From: Sordaria brevicollis
Taxonomy: Eukaryota; Ascomycota; Sordariomycetes; Sordariales; Sordariaceae
Length of the DNA: 64,000 bases
Reading direction: 5' to 3'
Assembly (NCBI GenBank): GCA_033439795.1
Contig: JAUTDP010000012.1
Location: 1,612,001-1,676,000, forward strand
Shown piece after piece: positions 10,674-24,016 of the stretch. A model generated the notes under the pieces. It had not been told where the DNA came from. It ran no database searches and saw nothing but the letters and a program-made list of their open reading frames with translations. Every line of letters begins with the position of its first letter. Within the stretch, counting starts at the first letter, position 1. The translations under genes were made by a program, and so were the position numbers.

Positions 10674-13600
10674 CGTTCCCGGACTCAAACGCCTTTTCAG
10701 TCTTGGCGTGAGGGGGTGTGCACCCACCGCACACAATTATACTTTTGGTATTCTAATCGTTTTTCGATAACTATACAACTAAAATAGGTCGACTGCCATC
10801 GAAAACCGGCTAAAATAGTAATAAAAAAACCGTATATCGATGTACTAATATTATTTCTATTAATATTTAATATTATTTTTATTTTTAAATTAAAATCGAT
10901 ATAGTACGTTATATAAACGATATTTAAAAAGCGTTAATTACTATAATATTAGTAAATAATAAATACCTTACCAAAATTGCTATTATTGCTAGTATTACCG
11001 AGAGGAGTATTTAGAATTATAAACGCAATTTAATAAATATTAGGAAGTATTTTTTACTATCTAAAATATTATAGAATATTAGGAAGCTTCTAATATAAGC
11101 GTTCGAAATATATAATACTATATTACTTCCTTAATAAATACTATATTAATTAATATATATAGAAGGTTATAAAACTTTTCGTTATAAAACCCAATTTATA
11201 TTTCAATAAAATCTATACCTTTTTAGCCGATAAATACGACGTTTACGTTTCGAAGGAAATTATACGAAGATATTTACGTTAAAATAAATAGAAGAAAAAA
11301 CAATTCTATATAAAGGTATTATAATAATCCCCTATATTAATTATAAATTAGTCGAATAAAATATCGTTATTTATTATAGAAATATTCGTTTTTTATAACG
11401 AATTTAATATAAATCGAAGGGATAAGGTTCGTTATATTAGTTAAACATTTAGAAGCGTTATTATAATAATCTCTAATTATTTCGAACGTAATAAGCGCTA
11501 TTATTTCCTCTCCGCTATTAACGTTAATAGTATATTCAATTTATTAATATTCTAAGGCGTAATAAATTCTGCCGGGTTTTGGAATTAAATAATAAAGAGG
11601 GTATTATTAAAAATAAACCCTTTTCCCGGGTATAATAATATTTTAATAATAAATAACGCTAAGTAGTATTTACGTATAGAATTTTAAAAAGCGTATAATT
11701 AAAAGGGGATTTTACTATAGTATTTATTACCGTACTCTCCCGAATTTAACTTTATTAAAATATATTTTAATAATTTTAAGCGGTAATTTAAGCGGGTATA
11801 CCGTAATAAAGGTAATAATAATATACCGGACGTAAATTTCGTAAACTTTTTAAAAAAAGTAACTTTCAATGTAGGTACGCAAATACTATAAATCCGTAAT
11901 TACTATAAGAATATAAAGTTAGTAATAAATAAATTTAATAATAATAAAGATTACGAGTAAATATACGCTACCGAATTAGTAAAATATAGGGAAATAGGTA
12001 CTATATTTGGGCGGAGGTAGGGGGGAGGGAAGGAGGGAAAGAGAATATATATTTTATTATATTATAATATTAAATATTTAAAAACGTACTAAGGTACTAA
12101 GGAGTGCTAAAACCAGTGCTAAAGTTAAAATTAATAATTATTTATATAATAATACTAAAGTATTAGAAACCCCCCTCTTTTACTATAATTCGATTCGAAA
12201 TATTATTAATTGTAATCGCTAATATTATTAATAATAATATTATTAATTATAGAAATAAAGGTTTTAATTACCCTATATTCGAGCGTAATTATATCGGTGC
12301 TAATAATACGCAATAGGTAGCTAAATTAGGTATTTAGAGTATTATACTAATTAATTAAGTATTATAATAGGATTAAAGGATATATTATAGAGGTTTACTT
12401 AAATAGTAAGCGTAGCGTATTCCTCTTTAAAGAAATTTTTAATTCTATTTTTAAAGGTAGAATATAACGTAAGAAAGAACTTTAATACCGTATATTATTC
12501 TACCGGTTAGTTTCTTAATATTAATAAATTATATAGCGATTACGGGTACTATAATTTCTCTTATAATTTTATTAGTACTTTATATATTAATATAGCCTCT
12601 ATTATACGCCTAATATAATATATTTAATAAAACGATTTAAAAAACTCGGTAATAAACTCTTTTATAATACGGCTAGGCGGCGTAAAAGGTAACGGTAAGG
12701 ATAATATTAGTAAGTATATATTATCGATAATTTTATTATTATTATCAATAATAAAAAGTAGTATAATTAACGGTAACGTTAAATACATTATAAATAAAGA
12801 AATAGAAGGTACGCGTATATTAATATATAATAAAAGTAATAAATTAACCGCGGCGCGCTTTACCGCTAGAATTATACGGTTAATAAACTCCCTATAAAAT
12901 AAAATTATAAAATAATTAAATATAATATTTATAAATTCGACGATTATTACCCTATTAAATAAAGGGAATACTAGAAGGGGGCGGTTAATATTAACGGTAA
13001 TTATAGAGGTAGCGTTAATAATAAATTTAATAATTATAAAACTATTAATTATATATATTAATAAAAGAAGAGGGGGGGTAAAATAATAATTATAAATATA
13101 AAATAATAGTATTAATTAATAAGGGTAGGGAGGAGGGTAAAAATATTATCCGCTATATTAAAGGGGATTTTTAAATTCTTTAAACGCTATTTATAGAAAA
13201 TTTAATATTTTTATATAAGCGCTACTATTACCGCTATTTATATTATTAATAACGTTAATATTAATACCCTTACTGCGCTTTCGAAACCTTATTATATTAA
13301 CGCTACTACTATTATTATTACTACCCTTATTAATAGCGTCCTTATTAATTATCTTCCGTAATATATCCTTTAATAAATTAATAAGCGTAACCTTTTATTA
13401 TTAAATAATATACGCTTATTTACCGATTTATATAAAAAAGAAATTGTAATAGGTTTTATTCCCCTCTATAATATAATATAATTAATATTCAACGGCTTTA
13501 TTATAATTTTTATATTTAAAATTTAAATTATATTTTTACATTTGGGTAAAATTACGAAATACGAAATTATATAGCTTTTAATTAATATACGCCTCCTCCT

Positions 13601-15135
13601 CTTTATCTTCCTTCTTTACTTTAATAATTTCCGCTAATATAGTATTTATTATAATCCGTTAATTTATTCCCTTATCCCTAATACTATTACCGGGAATATA
13701 CGAAATTCGAAATATTTAAATAGTAAAAGTAACCGCTTATATAATTACGAATAGATTTATAAGGCCGTAGGAGGGAATAAGTATTAATAAATCGATTATT
13801 AAGGGAATAAGTAATATTAATAGTAGTATAAAATTAATAAATAAATCGATTAAGCGAAATTTAAAAATAATAGTAAAAATATTATATTAACGGGTATAAC
13901 GAAAGTACAATTTTATAATAAAATTATAATTAAACCTATTATACCCGTCGGAAAATTAATTATTTATTATATTTTAAGAATATATTATAATACGGTTTCT
14001 ATTATTATTATTATAAATAATAGTAATATATATAACGTTATATAACGCAATTTAAAACCTCGTACCGGCGGCCGCGTTATTATTTATAACCTTTTATACG
14101 TAACTTCGTTATAAAAATAGAATTTCCTTAAGTAAATTAATATTAAAATATTAAAGGTAAAACTTCTTATTCTTTTATTTAATTTCTACCTTTTTATATA
14201 TACCGCGGTTTAAAATCGTAATAAATTTATTATTACGGGAGGTAATAATAAAATACGACCCTATTATAGTAAATTTTATTTATATAATTACTAAGTAAAT
14301 TAGGGTAGGAAAGATTAGAATAATTTTATAACGCTAGTCTATAATCGAAGGGAGGGCTATAATTTATTTAACCGGCGAAGTTAAATCGTTACTATTATCC
14401 TTATTATTAAAATAAATAAAGGAAATATTAAGGGTCGTCTTCCTAGGCGTTAAGCGGATAGGAAGTTCCTATTCCTATTCGTCTTCGTCGTCGAAGTTGG
14501 AAATATTATCAACGCCGTTAGAGAGTTCGATAGGCTTATCGATCGGCCTAAGGGGGGAGGAAGGCAATAGTTCGCTATCGGTTTCGATTTCGGTATTTAA
14601 CTCTAAAGTAGGTTCTCTAACCTTCTCCTTTCCCTTCTTAATAGCAGCGGCGGCGGGTTTCTTTTTAGGGGCAGCCTTTTTAAAAATAAATTTCTTCTTA
14701 GGGGTAGCCTTCTTAGGGGTAGCCTTCTTAATCTTCGATAAACCAGTAATAGCCTCCTTTACCTCGATTAAAGTACGACTCTTCTTTTTAAAGTAGGTAG
14801 AAATACGTTATAGAATTAACGGGGTTCTAAATTCAACTTAATCCTCGTTAAAGTAGACCGAAATAGTACTACCGCAACGAGTACGCTTCTTAGGCTAGGT
14901 TCTAAGGATGGACTTAAACGGCATTATAATAAAAAAAATAGTAAAAATATTTAATAATAATAGCGATATTATTTATTTACTTTCTATAATGAAAATGTGG
15001 TTATTGGGCTTCGATTCTATATAGAAACGGTTGAAAACGAATAAGATTTACGATTTCTACGAAGTTGTGTAGTTGTGTGCGGTGGGTGCACACCCCCTCA
15101 CGCCAAGACTGAAAAGGCGTTTGAGTCCGGGAACG
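10674..15135. mobile_element. 4.5-kb RIP-mutated DNA transposon with perfect 63-bp TIRs
   Basis: The two ends, 10674-10736 and 15073-15135, are perfect reverse complements over 63 bp; the outer end reads CGTTCCCGGACTCAAACGCC. Between them lies about 4.3 kb of AT-rich DNA almost without CpA and TpG, the product of RIP. A damaged minus-strand gene lies near the right end (14475-14924). A clear target-site duplication is not visible; the flanks are GTAACCC on the left and CAGCCCA on the right. The superfamily is therefore undetermined (Mutator-like and others are possible). The right end sits about 150 bp before the first good ATG of the STAND gene, so insertion probably altered that gene's promoter or leader. 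Confidence 0.85.
14475..14924 (-). pseudogene. RIP-damaged Lys-rich ORF inside the 4.5-kb transposon
   Basis: From ATG at 14922-14924 the minus strand reads MPFKSILRT, TAG, PKKRTRCGS and on, with two further TAA stops. It is then open to TAG at 14475-14477, 150 codons in all. The C-terminal two thirds is Lys/Ala/Pro-rich with repeated KKATPKK motifs and ends in an acidic FDDEDE tail. Each internal stop can be explained as CAG to TAG or CAA to TAA. The patch from about 14480 to 14800 keeps normal GC, probably because its AAG/GCT/ACC codons offer few CpA targets. It is a transposon-encoded, possibly DNA-binding, protein of unknown family. Confidence 0.55.
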
Positions 15136-15285
15136 CAGCCCAACATCAACTACATCAGCCCCTCAACATTGACATTGACCTCCAAAGACGTTATTTTGCA
15201 GTCAACATGTTCACAGTGGTCTTTAGCCCTCAACGCCAAATGGATGACCAGTGAACTCCGTACGTGGGTGTTCTTGAACGACGAA

Positions 15286-18200
15286 ATGACGAACGACAAA
15301 CCCCAACGCAGCCGTTCCGTCCACTCGCCCAAACCGTCTAGAGTGAGGCAGTATCTGGAAGCCAAATTCCCACTTCTCGGTCGAAGAAGTAGATCAAAAT
15401 CTTCTTTAAGGCAATTCCCTTCAAACGAATCCGGTTTGGTTTCAACTCTCGTTGAAGGGGCAAGAACAGACAGGCTACAGTCGCCGCCAAGCAACGACAA
15501 TGTGAGCCGCCCAAACACGGCGCCACCTCACAGCTATGTCCTCAGCCCATCTGATCACTCACTCTGGGAAGATGCCATTGCCAACATCCGAAATAGCAAG
15601 AAGGATCCCCAATTGGTGGCATTTGTGGAGGAGCTGGGTTCCCAGAACACTCAAGGTCTATCGCCTAATGACATTGTACACACCATCGCCGCCATGATAC
15701 AAGGCGAGGTGAAGCGAGGAGCTGAGGATCAGTATGCAGTGAAAAGCTTCATTTCAGGTTTCGTTGAGCAGACTGTTTCCGTTATCAACAGTTTTCTGGC
15801 AGTTGGAGACGTCGCTGTCAGCTTTGACCCCGTCCATGCTGCTCTTCCCTGGGCTGCTGTTCGCTTCGTTCTGGTGGTATGTTACTCTTGCCCTTTGCCT
15901 CACCTAAACCCAATTCTGACCATCCTAGGCGTTAGTATCGAGCAAAGAACTCAAGGAACGACTGATCGGAGGCATCGCAGCTACATCATCTCTGATTTTG
16001 CAATGCGAATCGTACCGGATTTTGTACATCGATTCGGAACCAGACCTTCGTCCACCGGAGCATGCCCTTTGCAAGTTACGGGACTGTATCTTGCAAGCCT
16101 ATCACAGTTCCCTTATGTTTCTGGGCTTTGCGCATCGCTGCCAACAGGATTCTTCCTCTAAGCACCTTAAGGCTGTGTTCAGGCTCGAGGACATGGACAA
16201 TCATGTCAAGAATGTTCTGGATAGTGGCAGGGCACTTGAAAGAATTGCCGACCTATGTGAAAGACATTGCGATCACCTAAGCAGGGGAAAAATATCCTCG
16301 CTTCATGGAATTGCTCAAAGCTCGTATGAAGCACTAGAACTGCTACGGGATCAAAGGTATGTGGTTGGCAGTCACCTATTTAGCACGTAACCGACTTAAC
16401 ACGACTCATGCAGACCAATCCTCCTCAACATTCAACAAGATCTAATACTCTCGAAGCTACGCATTGCGGAAGATGCTGCATTTGACCACTTCACCAAGAC
16501 ATCGGAAGTCGAATGCCATCCAGAAACGAGAGTTGCCCTCTTGCAGGAAATGGTGGAATGGGCGTCTGATCCTGATAGCCACACCATCTTTTGGCTTCAG
16601 GGAATGGCAGGGACCGGCAAATCAACCGTGTCTCGAACTTTTGCCCGTAAACTCCAAATGATGGGAGCACTTGGTGCTAGCTTTTTTTTCAAGAGGGGCG
16701 ACGGCGACCGCGGCATCGCAAGATTATTCTTTCCTACAATCGCCACACAGCTAGCCCAGCAGGTGTCTGCCTTTGGCTGGTCCTTGAAGGAAAGGGTCGA
16801 AAGGGAGCCTGATATCGGTAACAAGTCAATGGAGTTGCAGTTCGATAAGCTGCTTCTGCAGCCGCTGCAAACACTCGGTCATCCAGAATCTTCCACATTC
16901 ATTATCGTCATCGATGCTCTCGACGAGTGTGATCCCGAAATACACGCAACGACTATAATACGTCTCCTCTCTCGACTAAAACAAGGAAAAGGGTCATCTC
17001 TTCGCCTCAAGTTTTTTGTTACTAGCAGGCCAGAGTTCCCGATTCGGCTGGAATTTGACAAGATCAAAGGGACATACAAGGATTTGGCATTACACCATAT
17101 CCACGACGATGTCATCACTTGCGATATGGAAGTTTATCTTGATTTTGAACTCCAGAGGATTAGAGAGAATTATAACAGATTGCAAGCATTAGACGACCGG
17201 CTAGCCCCAGACTGGCCGGGGCAAGACCGAATTCGACTTCTAGTTCGGCAGGCCGTCCCGCTGTTTATTTTTGCAAGAACCGCCTGCTTGTTTATAGGGG
17301 ATACATACAGCAACCCGGAAGATCAGCTGCGAAGAGTTCTGGAGGCTCAGAACGTGGATCATGGCTCTCAGCTTCAAAAAACTTATCTGCTCGTCCTTGA
17401 CCGACTTCTTTTGGAACATTCCGACTCTGGGTTGGTTGAATGCAACGAGGATAAGAAAAGGATTGTGCTGGAGAGCTTTCGCGAGATTGTTGGCTCATTG
17501 GTCCTCCTAGCATACCCTCTCCCACTCGAGTCGCTTGCTCGGCTACTCAAGGTACCGAAGAGGAACATCAGAGATAGGTTGAACTCGCTTCATTCGGTTC
17601 TCGACGTTCCTGGAATTCATAACCATGCTTCGCCGGTCAAGATCCTGCATCTTTCCTTTCGGGACTTTCTCATTGATCCAAAGAACCAGAAAATCAGCCG
17701 TTTCTGGATTGATGAGAAGGAGACACATGCTGTACTAGCAGCTAAATGTGTGGATTTCTTGATGGAGGATGGTGTTCTCAAGAAAGACATATGCGATCTC
17801 ATATACCCCGGCACCATGAAGCACAAGATTAGCCAAAAGCTTGTCGAAGAGCGCTTACCCCCTGCAGTTCAGTATTCATGTCTATACTGGGCACACCATG
17901 TTAAGGCTAGCAACAAACAGATTGATGATACCGGGACAGTTTACACCTTCCTCAAGAAGAAGTTTCTGTTCTGGCTCGAAGCACTTGCAATCATGGATCG
18001 AATAACAGAGGGCCTTTTGGTGATAGAGAGTCTTTTGGATATAACAAATGTCAGTATCTCATGCGAACATGCTCCTGGGACAATGTCTAACAACATTTAA
18101 ATAGGACACAAACGCTCGCCGAACTCTGGAGTACCTTGAAGATGCCAAACGCTTCATTCTCTACTCTCGCAAAGAGATACAGTTCAACCCTCTTGGGGTT

Positions 18201-20676
18201 TACACCTTCGGTCTTGTCTTTGCTCCCAAGGGCAGCATCGTCCGAAAATCATTTTCACACCTTCTCCCTTCCTCGCTGAAGGTGCTCGAACAACCGGACC
18301 ATTGGAGTCAGCGGCTCTATCTCAATTTGCCCTACGACGAAAGAGTTCAGAACCTTATTTTCTCGGCCAACGGGAGATTTGTGGCATGTTGTTCGCCAAA
18401 CATGGTCAACGTGTGGGACATGACAGCAGGCCAGCATTACCCGTGCATTCAACTTCAAGGATCCAGTTTTCAACCTGCAGCTTTCTTGCGACGCAAGGTT
18501 CATGGCCGTCCTTCAAAGCACCGCAGAAGAAGTCTCTGTCACTGTCTATGAGACTGTCACAAATAATTGCTTGCAAACTATCTCGTTTGGGCATTACCCT
18601 ACTGTGGCGCCCACTCCACTTGGCTGGTCACTATCGTTCTCATCGGATTCTAGGTTCTTGGCGGTTGGGCTGCCTTACACTTCTGAAATTCCCCTTTATT
18701 ACTGCTGGTTTGAGATCTATGATATGGACACAGGCTCAAGGATGCAGAGAATCCATATTGACAGTTTGGGCGGTTCTATGCCATATATAGTGAAAGCGGC
18801 CTTCCTTCCATCTTCGACCCTGTTTACTGTGGCATCCGAGAACTATTCAAAAATATGGGACGTCGTCAGCGGAGAGGTAGTGGCTACGCATCACGTTTGC
18901 GAGAACATAACTCGTTTCGGGCTCTTGCCGGCCTCTGTAGTCATATGCGGTCGCCTTATCTGCTCATTATCACAAGACAGCTCTGGATGCATTTCCAGGG
19001 TATGGGATGCGGAGTCTGGAGAGGTCCTGCATACAACTGAAATTGACGACGCCATCATTCAAGGCGCTGGCTACTTCTGCTATGAACACATCGAGACCTT
19101 GTGGGATGGCAAAGGAATCAAGAAAGAAACAGATCACATCTCTTCCAGCGACAAAGGCGTTCTGCAGGTCACGCCGGACGGAAAGCAGATACTCACATGT
19201 GACGCAATACCTAGAAGTTATTGGGAATCCATGGACCTTGCGATTCTGGATGCGCGGACAGGAAACGCAATTCGAACTGTCTCGACTGTTTCTCACCATC
19301 CCTTTTGCCTCTCCGAGGACTTCACACTCCTAGCAGCTGTTATTCGGGAGGAAGACTCACATTATCTACAGGTAATCAATCTGGCATATGAGGAGGAACT
19401 TAGTGTCGTTGGTTCAGGTCCAGATAACTCGAAACTGTACCTGTTTCCCGACCAAAACCAAGTTGCGGTGTCAGCCACACGTACAGAAATGCAACTCTGG
19501 GATATTGAACATGCGTGCCTACGGCAGCTTGAGAAGATCGAGTTTGACCCCTCTCATCCCCTTATGCCTTTCGCGTGGATAAGATACTTCGGCGAGTCGA
19601 AGCCAGCTATGGTCTTGCAGTTTTTGAAAGACTGGTCGGATTGGGTTGGTCGTCCAGGCCTCGAGGTATCTTACAGCTGCACCTGGGCGCTTAAGCAATG
19701 GCAGGCCAGCCGCTGCATCTCGCGGACGACGTTGCAAACCGACACCAAGCTGTATTGGTCAAGCCCACAGCCAGCGGCTTCCTCCACAATGCTTTGCATT
19801 GACTGGCGTAGCCCGTCACTCCAAGAGGATTTTGACAGCATCATCAAATGGGAAGTCTCGCCGGATGCCAGATACATCTGCAAGTTGCTGAAGAAACACG
19901 ATGATCCAACCCACAAGGAGGACTGCCCATGTTGTTATGAGCCATTCACTCTCTTTCTATTTGCACTGCCAGAAGTTGGATCTTACAACCTGCTCGACTA
20001 CTTCAGTCCTGTGACTTTAGATCACGCAGTCTTTTCTGCCGACTCAAAGTACATCGCAGGAGTCGAAAGCAACCAGCTCACAAAAGAGTGCACTGTCTCG
20101 GTGTGGGATATCGGAACAGGAAAGATTGTTCAGCAGGACATTCTCCAGTTCCCAGCATGGCAACACAGTTCCAGGGAGGGAATCCAGGGTTTGAAGTTCG
20201 AGTCAGACATCTTGACCATGGTCGTCCAGGAGCTGCCTGGTTGGCAGTCTTACGGTGTGCGGTCTACAACGATCCCGAATCCTTTCGACAATCAGTCAAA
20301 ATCCGAGGTGGAGTTCACGAAGACCACAACAATAATGGGGCTTCAACAGGCGGAATCCCCGGGAGCCGACGTAAAATGGGACCTCAGGGTTGTGAGGAAA
20401 GAGCTCCCGGAGGCGCACTATCAGCTCTGCGCAGCCAACCAGCAACAGCCGCCGGATCCCGCTCTCGACATCCGCTCGCCTATCATGTCCAGGTCAATCT
20501 ACAAGCTCGATGAGCATGGCCTGCCCAACCAGCTGATCTTCAACGTTCCCCCGGACTACAAACCGCATGGGTCAATCGTTTTCCCCGGACGCTATTGCGT
20601 AGTATCCCTGGAGAGAAAGGACGGGAGCAAACTGTTGCTTAGGCTCGATAATACAAGAGAGAAGTTGGCGGTCTAG
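15286..20676 (+). CDS. NLR-like STAND protein (NACHT NTPase with WD-like repeats), frameshifted
   Basis: Exons 15286-15876, 15929-16356, 16414-18049 and 18105-20676 join in frame. ATG at 15286 or 15244 is the plausible start; the open frame continues upstream only into the transposon TIR. Order: a basic, Ser-rich leader; a fungal NACHT-associated N-terminal domain (PWAAVRFVLVALVSS across intron 1); a NACHT P-loop GMAGTGKST with Walker B FIIVIDALDECD; then degenerate WD-type repeats (VWDMTAG, KIWDVVSGEV, RVWDAESGEV, LQLWDIE-type, VSVWDIGTGK). Such proteins (HET-E/NWD type) act in fungal non-self recognition and cell death. Reading stays in frame to about 18430. There one surplus base (CC at 18431-18432) throws it into a frame that stops at 18549-18551, while the true frame continues from 18433 to 20676. 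Without the extra base the protein would be about 1740 residues; as read it is truncated near 1033, losing most repeats. It is a sequencing error or a real null allele. Confidence 0.85.
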
Positions 20677-22044
20677 GAGGTTGCCGGACAGACATCGCCC
20701 AAGATATCTCGTTGGATATTCGAGGCATGGCCTTACGGTTTTTTTTTCCTTTTTTTTTTCTTTTTTCTTTTTTATTTTGATTCTCATCGGTGTCATCCTC
20801 CCTAAGCTCACTATATTGCTGCTAGTTTACGTTTCTCTGCCTCTTTTATCTATTTCTTTCTATCATCCAAACTCAGTTCTATAGTAGTCTCTCAGGACCT
20901 GATCGCTACTTTCCTTACCATAGAGTACATAGTCTCAAACAATGGAAGTTTGCAAATAATTAGGTGGCTTATCAAGCACGATCACGGCACTGGCGTACCC
21001 ATCGTCCAAGTTAATCATGATTCTCAATAGCAATATCTTAATGCTTGACTAATCGCACACCCAAAAATAAACGGAATGGAATAAGCCTACGCACAAAGAG
21101 AAACACAGGGCCGGCCAATGGAAGTAATTGAAGAAATCGTGCATCACCCAGCAGGTTTTTAGACAAAAGAAATTTGAGCATATTGGAAGCGATACAACAA
21201 GTTCATGAGTGCCTATCCACGTTTTACGCTCTGTATGCGGAAATGCCGTAAAGAGACCTTCTAAGGCTTCGGGTTCTGATGCTATAAATAATCTTATAAT
21301 TTTAGGTGATAAAGCAGAGGGTAAGTGAAATTATATCCTCTGGTCAACACCCTTCTTGGTGTCTTTCGGATGGAAATGAATCAGATCGCCGAGCAACAAT
21401 ACGGGGAGGAGGTTCGAACACACGTGTCGGCCATAATAGCGTTCACGCTCCGAACCGCCCCAGGCATTCACCAATTCGTTAGTTTACACAATGCTAATTC
21501 GCTATTGTGCTACGAATCTTCTCTATACTAAACATCCACCATGTTTCTATCTCGCTACTCCAACATGCTCTCTTCAGTTACAGAACCCTCTTCCAAAAGG
21601 TGCGAATGCTATCTCGACAGGAAAAAAGTTTTTCAGCCGGCGTCCTAACAAGGAACGAGACAAAATAATTTTGGTTTGGGGTGGGCTGCTTATAGTGCGC
21701 GCCATCCAACATGGGAACATGTCTTTCCCCAAAAGTACTAGCAAAAAAAGAACTCCGAACGACCTCCCCCGAAATTATCCATCTATCTGTAGTTTTTGTA
21801 GTGTTGTAAGTGCATGAGTAGACAAAGATCCTCCCTGCCCAACAATGTCTATCATGCCATATAAAAAATCATCATCATCCAGTGCCGCTTATACTCGTAC
21901 TTTTCTCTTCATGCGCAATGTGTTTGCAACTCTCGGTCGCTTTAGTCACGAGTCTCGTGTCTCGATCATGGGTGGATAAGCATTCCGTGGATTGTCGATC
22001 GCCTACTAGGCGTTGGCAATGTTATGGATGCTAAGGCAGCTTTG
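20677..22044. other. Intergenic region downstream of the STAND gene
   Basis: A long T/C tract with many T runs at 20740-20780 follows the STAND stop codon. The remainder holds only short frames without motifs. It also contains the 3' flank of the minus-strand amidophosphoribosyltransferase gene. No RNA gene or repeat pair was recognised. Confidence 0.45.
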
Positions 22045-24016
22045 TTAGCCAACTTCGTCATCGTAAACCCTGACAGCAATCACATACCTAATATCTTGCC
22101 TGTTCTCGGGGTTCTCAGAAATCTCGGCCTCGGGCTCGGGAGTAGAGACCTTTAGGTATATTAGCGACAATTCCTAGTGGAGGCTTTATTCTAGTGAAAA
22201 ACTTACGTTGACCGGACCGCTATTCGCGACCAACACCTTCTTCGTGCCGTTCTGCATGGCGGCCTTCCGCTTCGTGCCGCGGCAGTCGTTCAGGTGGTCG
22301 AAGTAACCCTCGGGAATGTCGGTCTGGTAGTTACCGCAGAACACACCAACCTCGAACTCGGTGATCTTCTTGTCCTCGGGCGAAGCCTCTGTGCACGCCG
22401 CCTTGAGGTCGGCAAGATCTTGGTAGATGACGTCGTCGGCGTTGATGTGCTTGGCGATGTCGGTTCTTGTCTTCTCGTGGGCGATGAGCTCCTGCGGCGA
22501 AGCGAGATCGATACCGTACTGCAATATGTTAGTGTCAAGAAGTACTGTGCAAGTGGAGATGATGACATACAATGTGGGGGTAGATGATGGGAGGAGCACA
22601 GCTGGCAAAGATGACCTTACGGGCACCGGCCTCACGAGCCATGCTGACAATCTCCCTACTGGTAGTGCCACGGACAATGGAGTCGTCGACGAGCAGAACA
22701 ACACGGTCCTTGAACTCGGACTCCATGGCGCTGAGCTTTCTCCTGACGCTCTTTTGCCTGGCCTTCTGACCGGGCAAGATGAAGGTACGGTAGACGTAAC
22801 GGTTCTTGACGAAACCATTAGAGAAGGGTTTCCGAAGCTGCTCTGATACCACGGCAGCGGCAGTATTACTGGTCTCCGGAACAGGGATGATCACGTCAAT
22901 CTCGTTGACGCCCTCCTCTCCGAGAATCTCCTTGATCTTGTGGGCAAGCTTCTCGCCCATGTTCTGCCTGCTGCGGTGCACGGAGATTCCATCCATGACA
23001 GTATCCGGGCGGGCGAAGTAAACATACTCGAAGATATCGGGGGCATAAGCCTTCTGCTCCACGACCTGGTGGAACTGGGGCTGGCCATTCTTCTGGATGA
23101 ATACAGCCTGTCCCGGGAGAATATCCTGGAAGTTGCCAAAGCCCAGCTGACGGAGAGCAATACTCTCGGAAGCGAACATGTAGTCGATGCCGCCCTCGAG
23201 GGTCGTGGAGGGACGGGATCCCATAATGAGGGGGCGAATACCATATTCGTCGCGGAAGGCCAGGATACCAAAACCGGCAATCATGGCAGTGACGGCCCAA
23301 CCACCCTGGCACCTCTCGTACGTCTTCTTAAGGGCACTGAAGATGTCTTCGGTGTTGACACGGGCCTTGCCGGTCTCGTTCAAGGCGTTAGCGAGGACGT
23401 TCAGCATCAGCTCGCTGTCCGAGTCGGTGTTCACATGACGATGAGCCTCCTTGTCGAGATAGTCGCGAAGAGCGGGAGCGTTGATGAGGTTACCGTTGTG
23501 CGCGAAGCAGATACCGTAGGGCGAGTTGACGTAGAAAGGCTGGCTTTCGGCGCTCTACAGGTGACTCATTAGCGAACGGTGATCCACATGGCGTACAAGT
23601 TAGGACGAAGGATAAATATTGAAGGTATGCAGGGTCTCTTGATGTCATCTTAAGTGCAGACCTGCATAGGGCTGTACATATGCAAAGCAGGTCTCATCTT
23701 ACAAACAAGACGAGCACAGGGTTCATATGAGAGGGAGAGGTGTCCGGATACATACCGAGCTCGTTCCGGCAGTCGGGTAACGAAGATGAGCAATGCCCAT
23801 GTAGCCCGGAAGGTCTACGGTGCGCTTGCCGTCGTCAAAGACCTTGGAGGCCATGCCATTGCCCTTGCACTGGAAGATTCTACCTCCGGAGCCACAGGTC
23901 GCGATACCGCAAGCATCTTGGCCACGATGTTGCAGATAGTACAAGCTCTCGTGCAAGTCGGCAGCGGCGTCCGAAGCGTTGGTATCCGCGAGGATGAGGG
24001 CGAGAATACCGCACAT
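22045..24016 (-). CDS. ade4: Amidophosphoribosyltransferase (glutamine PRPP amidotransferase)
   Basis: Four minus-strand exons (24016-23756, 23554-22571, 22518-22207, 22149-22045), all splitting between codons, give 553 residues. The enzyme makes 5-phosphoribosylamine from PRPP and glutamine, the first committed step of de novo purine synthesis, in the cytosol. The start MCGILAL places the class II glutaminase nucleophile Cys2 at the mature N terminus. [11 protein letters not shown] and HLRYPTAG follow, then the [14 protein letters not shown] block just after intron 1. The PRPP-binding loop [14 protein letters not shown] is at about residues 373-386. The C terminus ends VRVYDDEVG. The protein is orthologous to yeast Ade4; the Neurospora locus is known as ad-7. 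Length and motifs are normal. It lies between two RIP-mutated transposons yet is intact, so RIP has not spread into it. Confidence 0.96.

Noticed and set aside
15073..15285. Upstream extension of the STAND gene frame starting MCAVGAHPLTP
   Set aside because: The first 21 codons lie entirely in the transposon TIR (the same peptide is read from the left TIR at 10736), so this is not the native N terminus.
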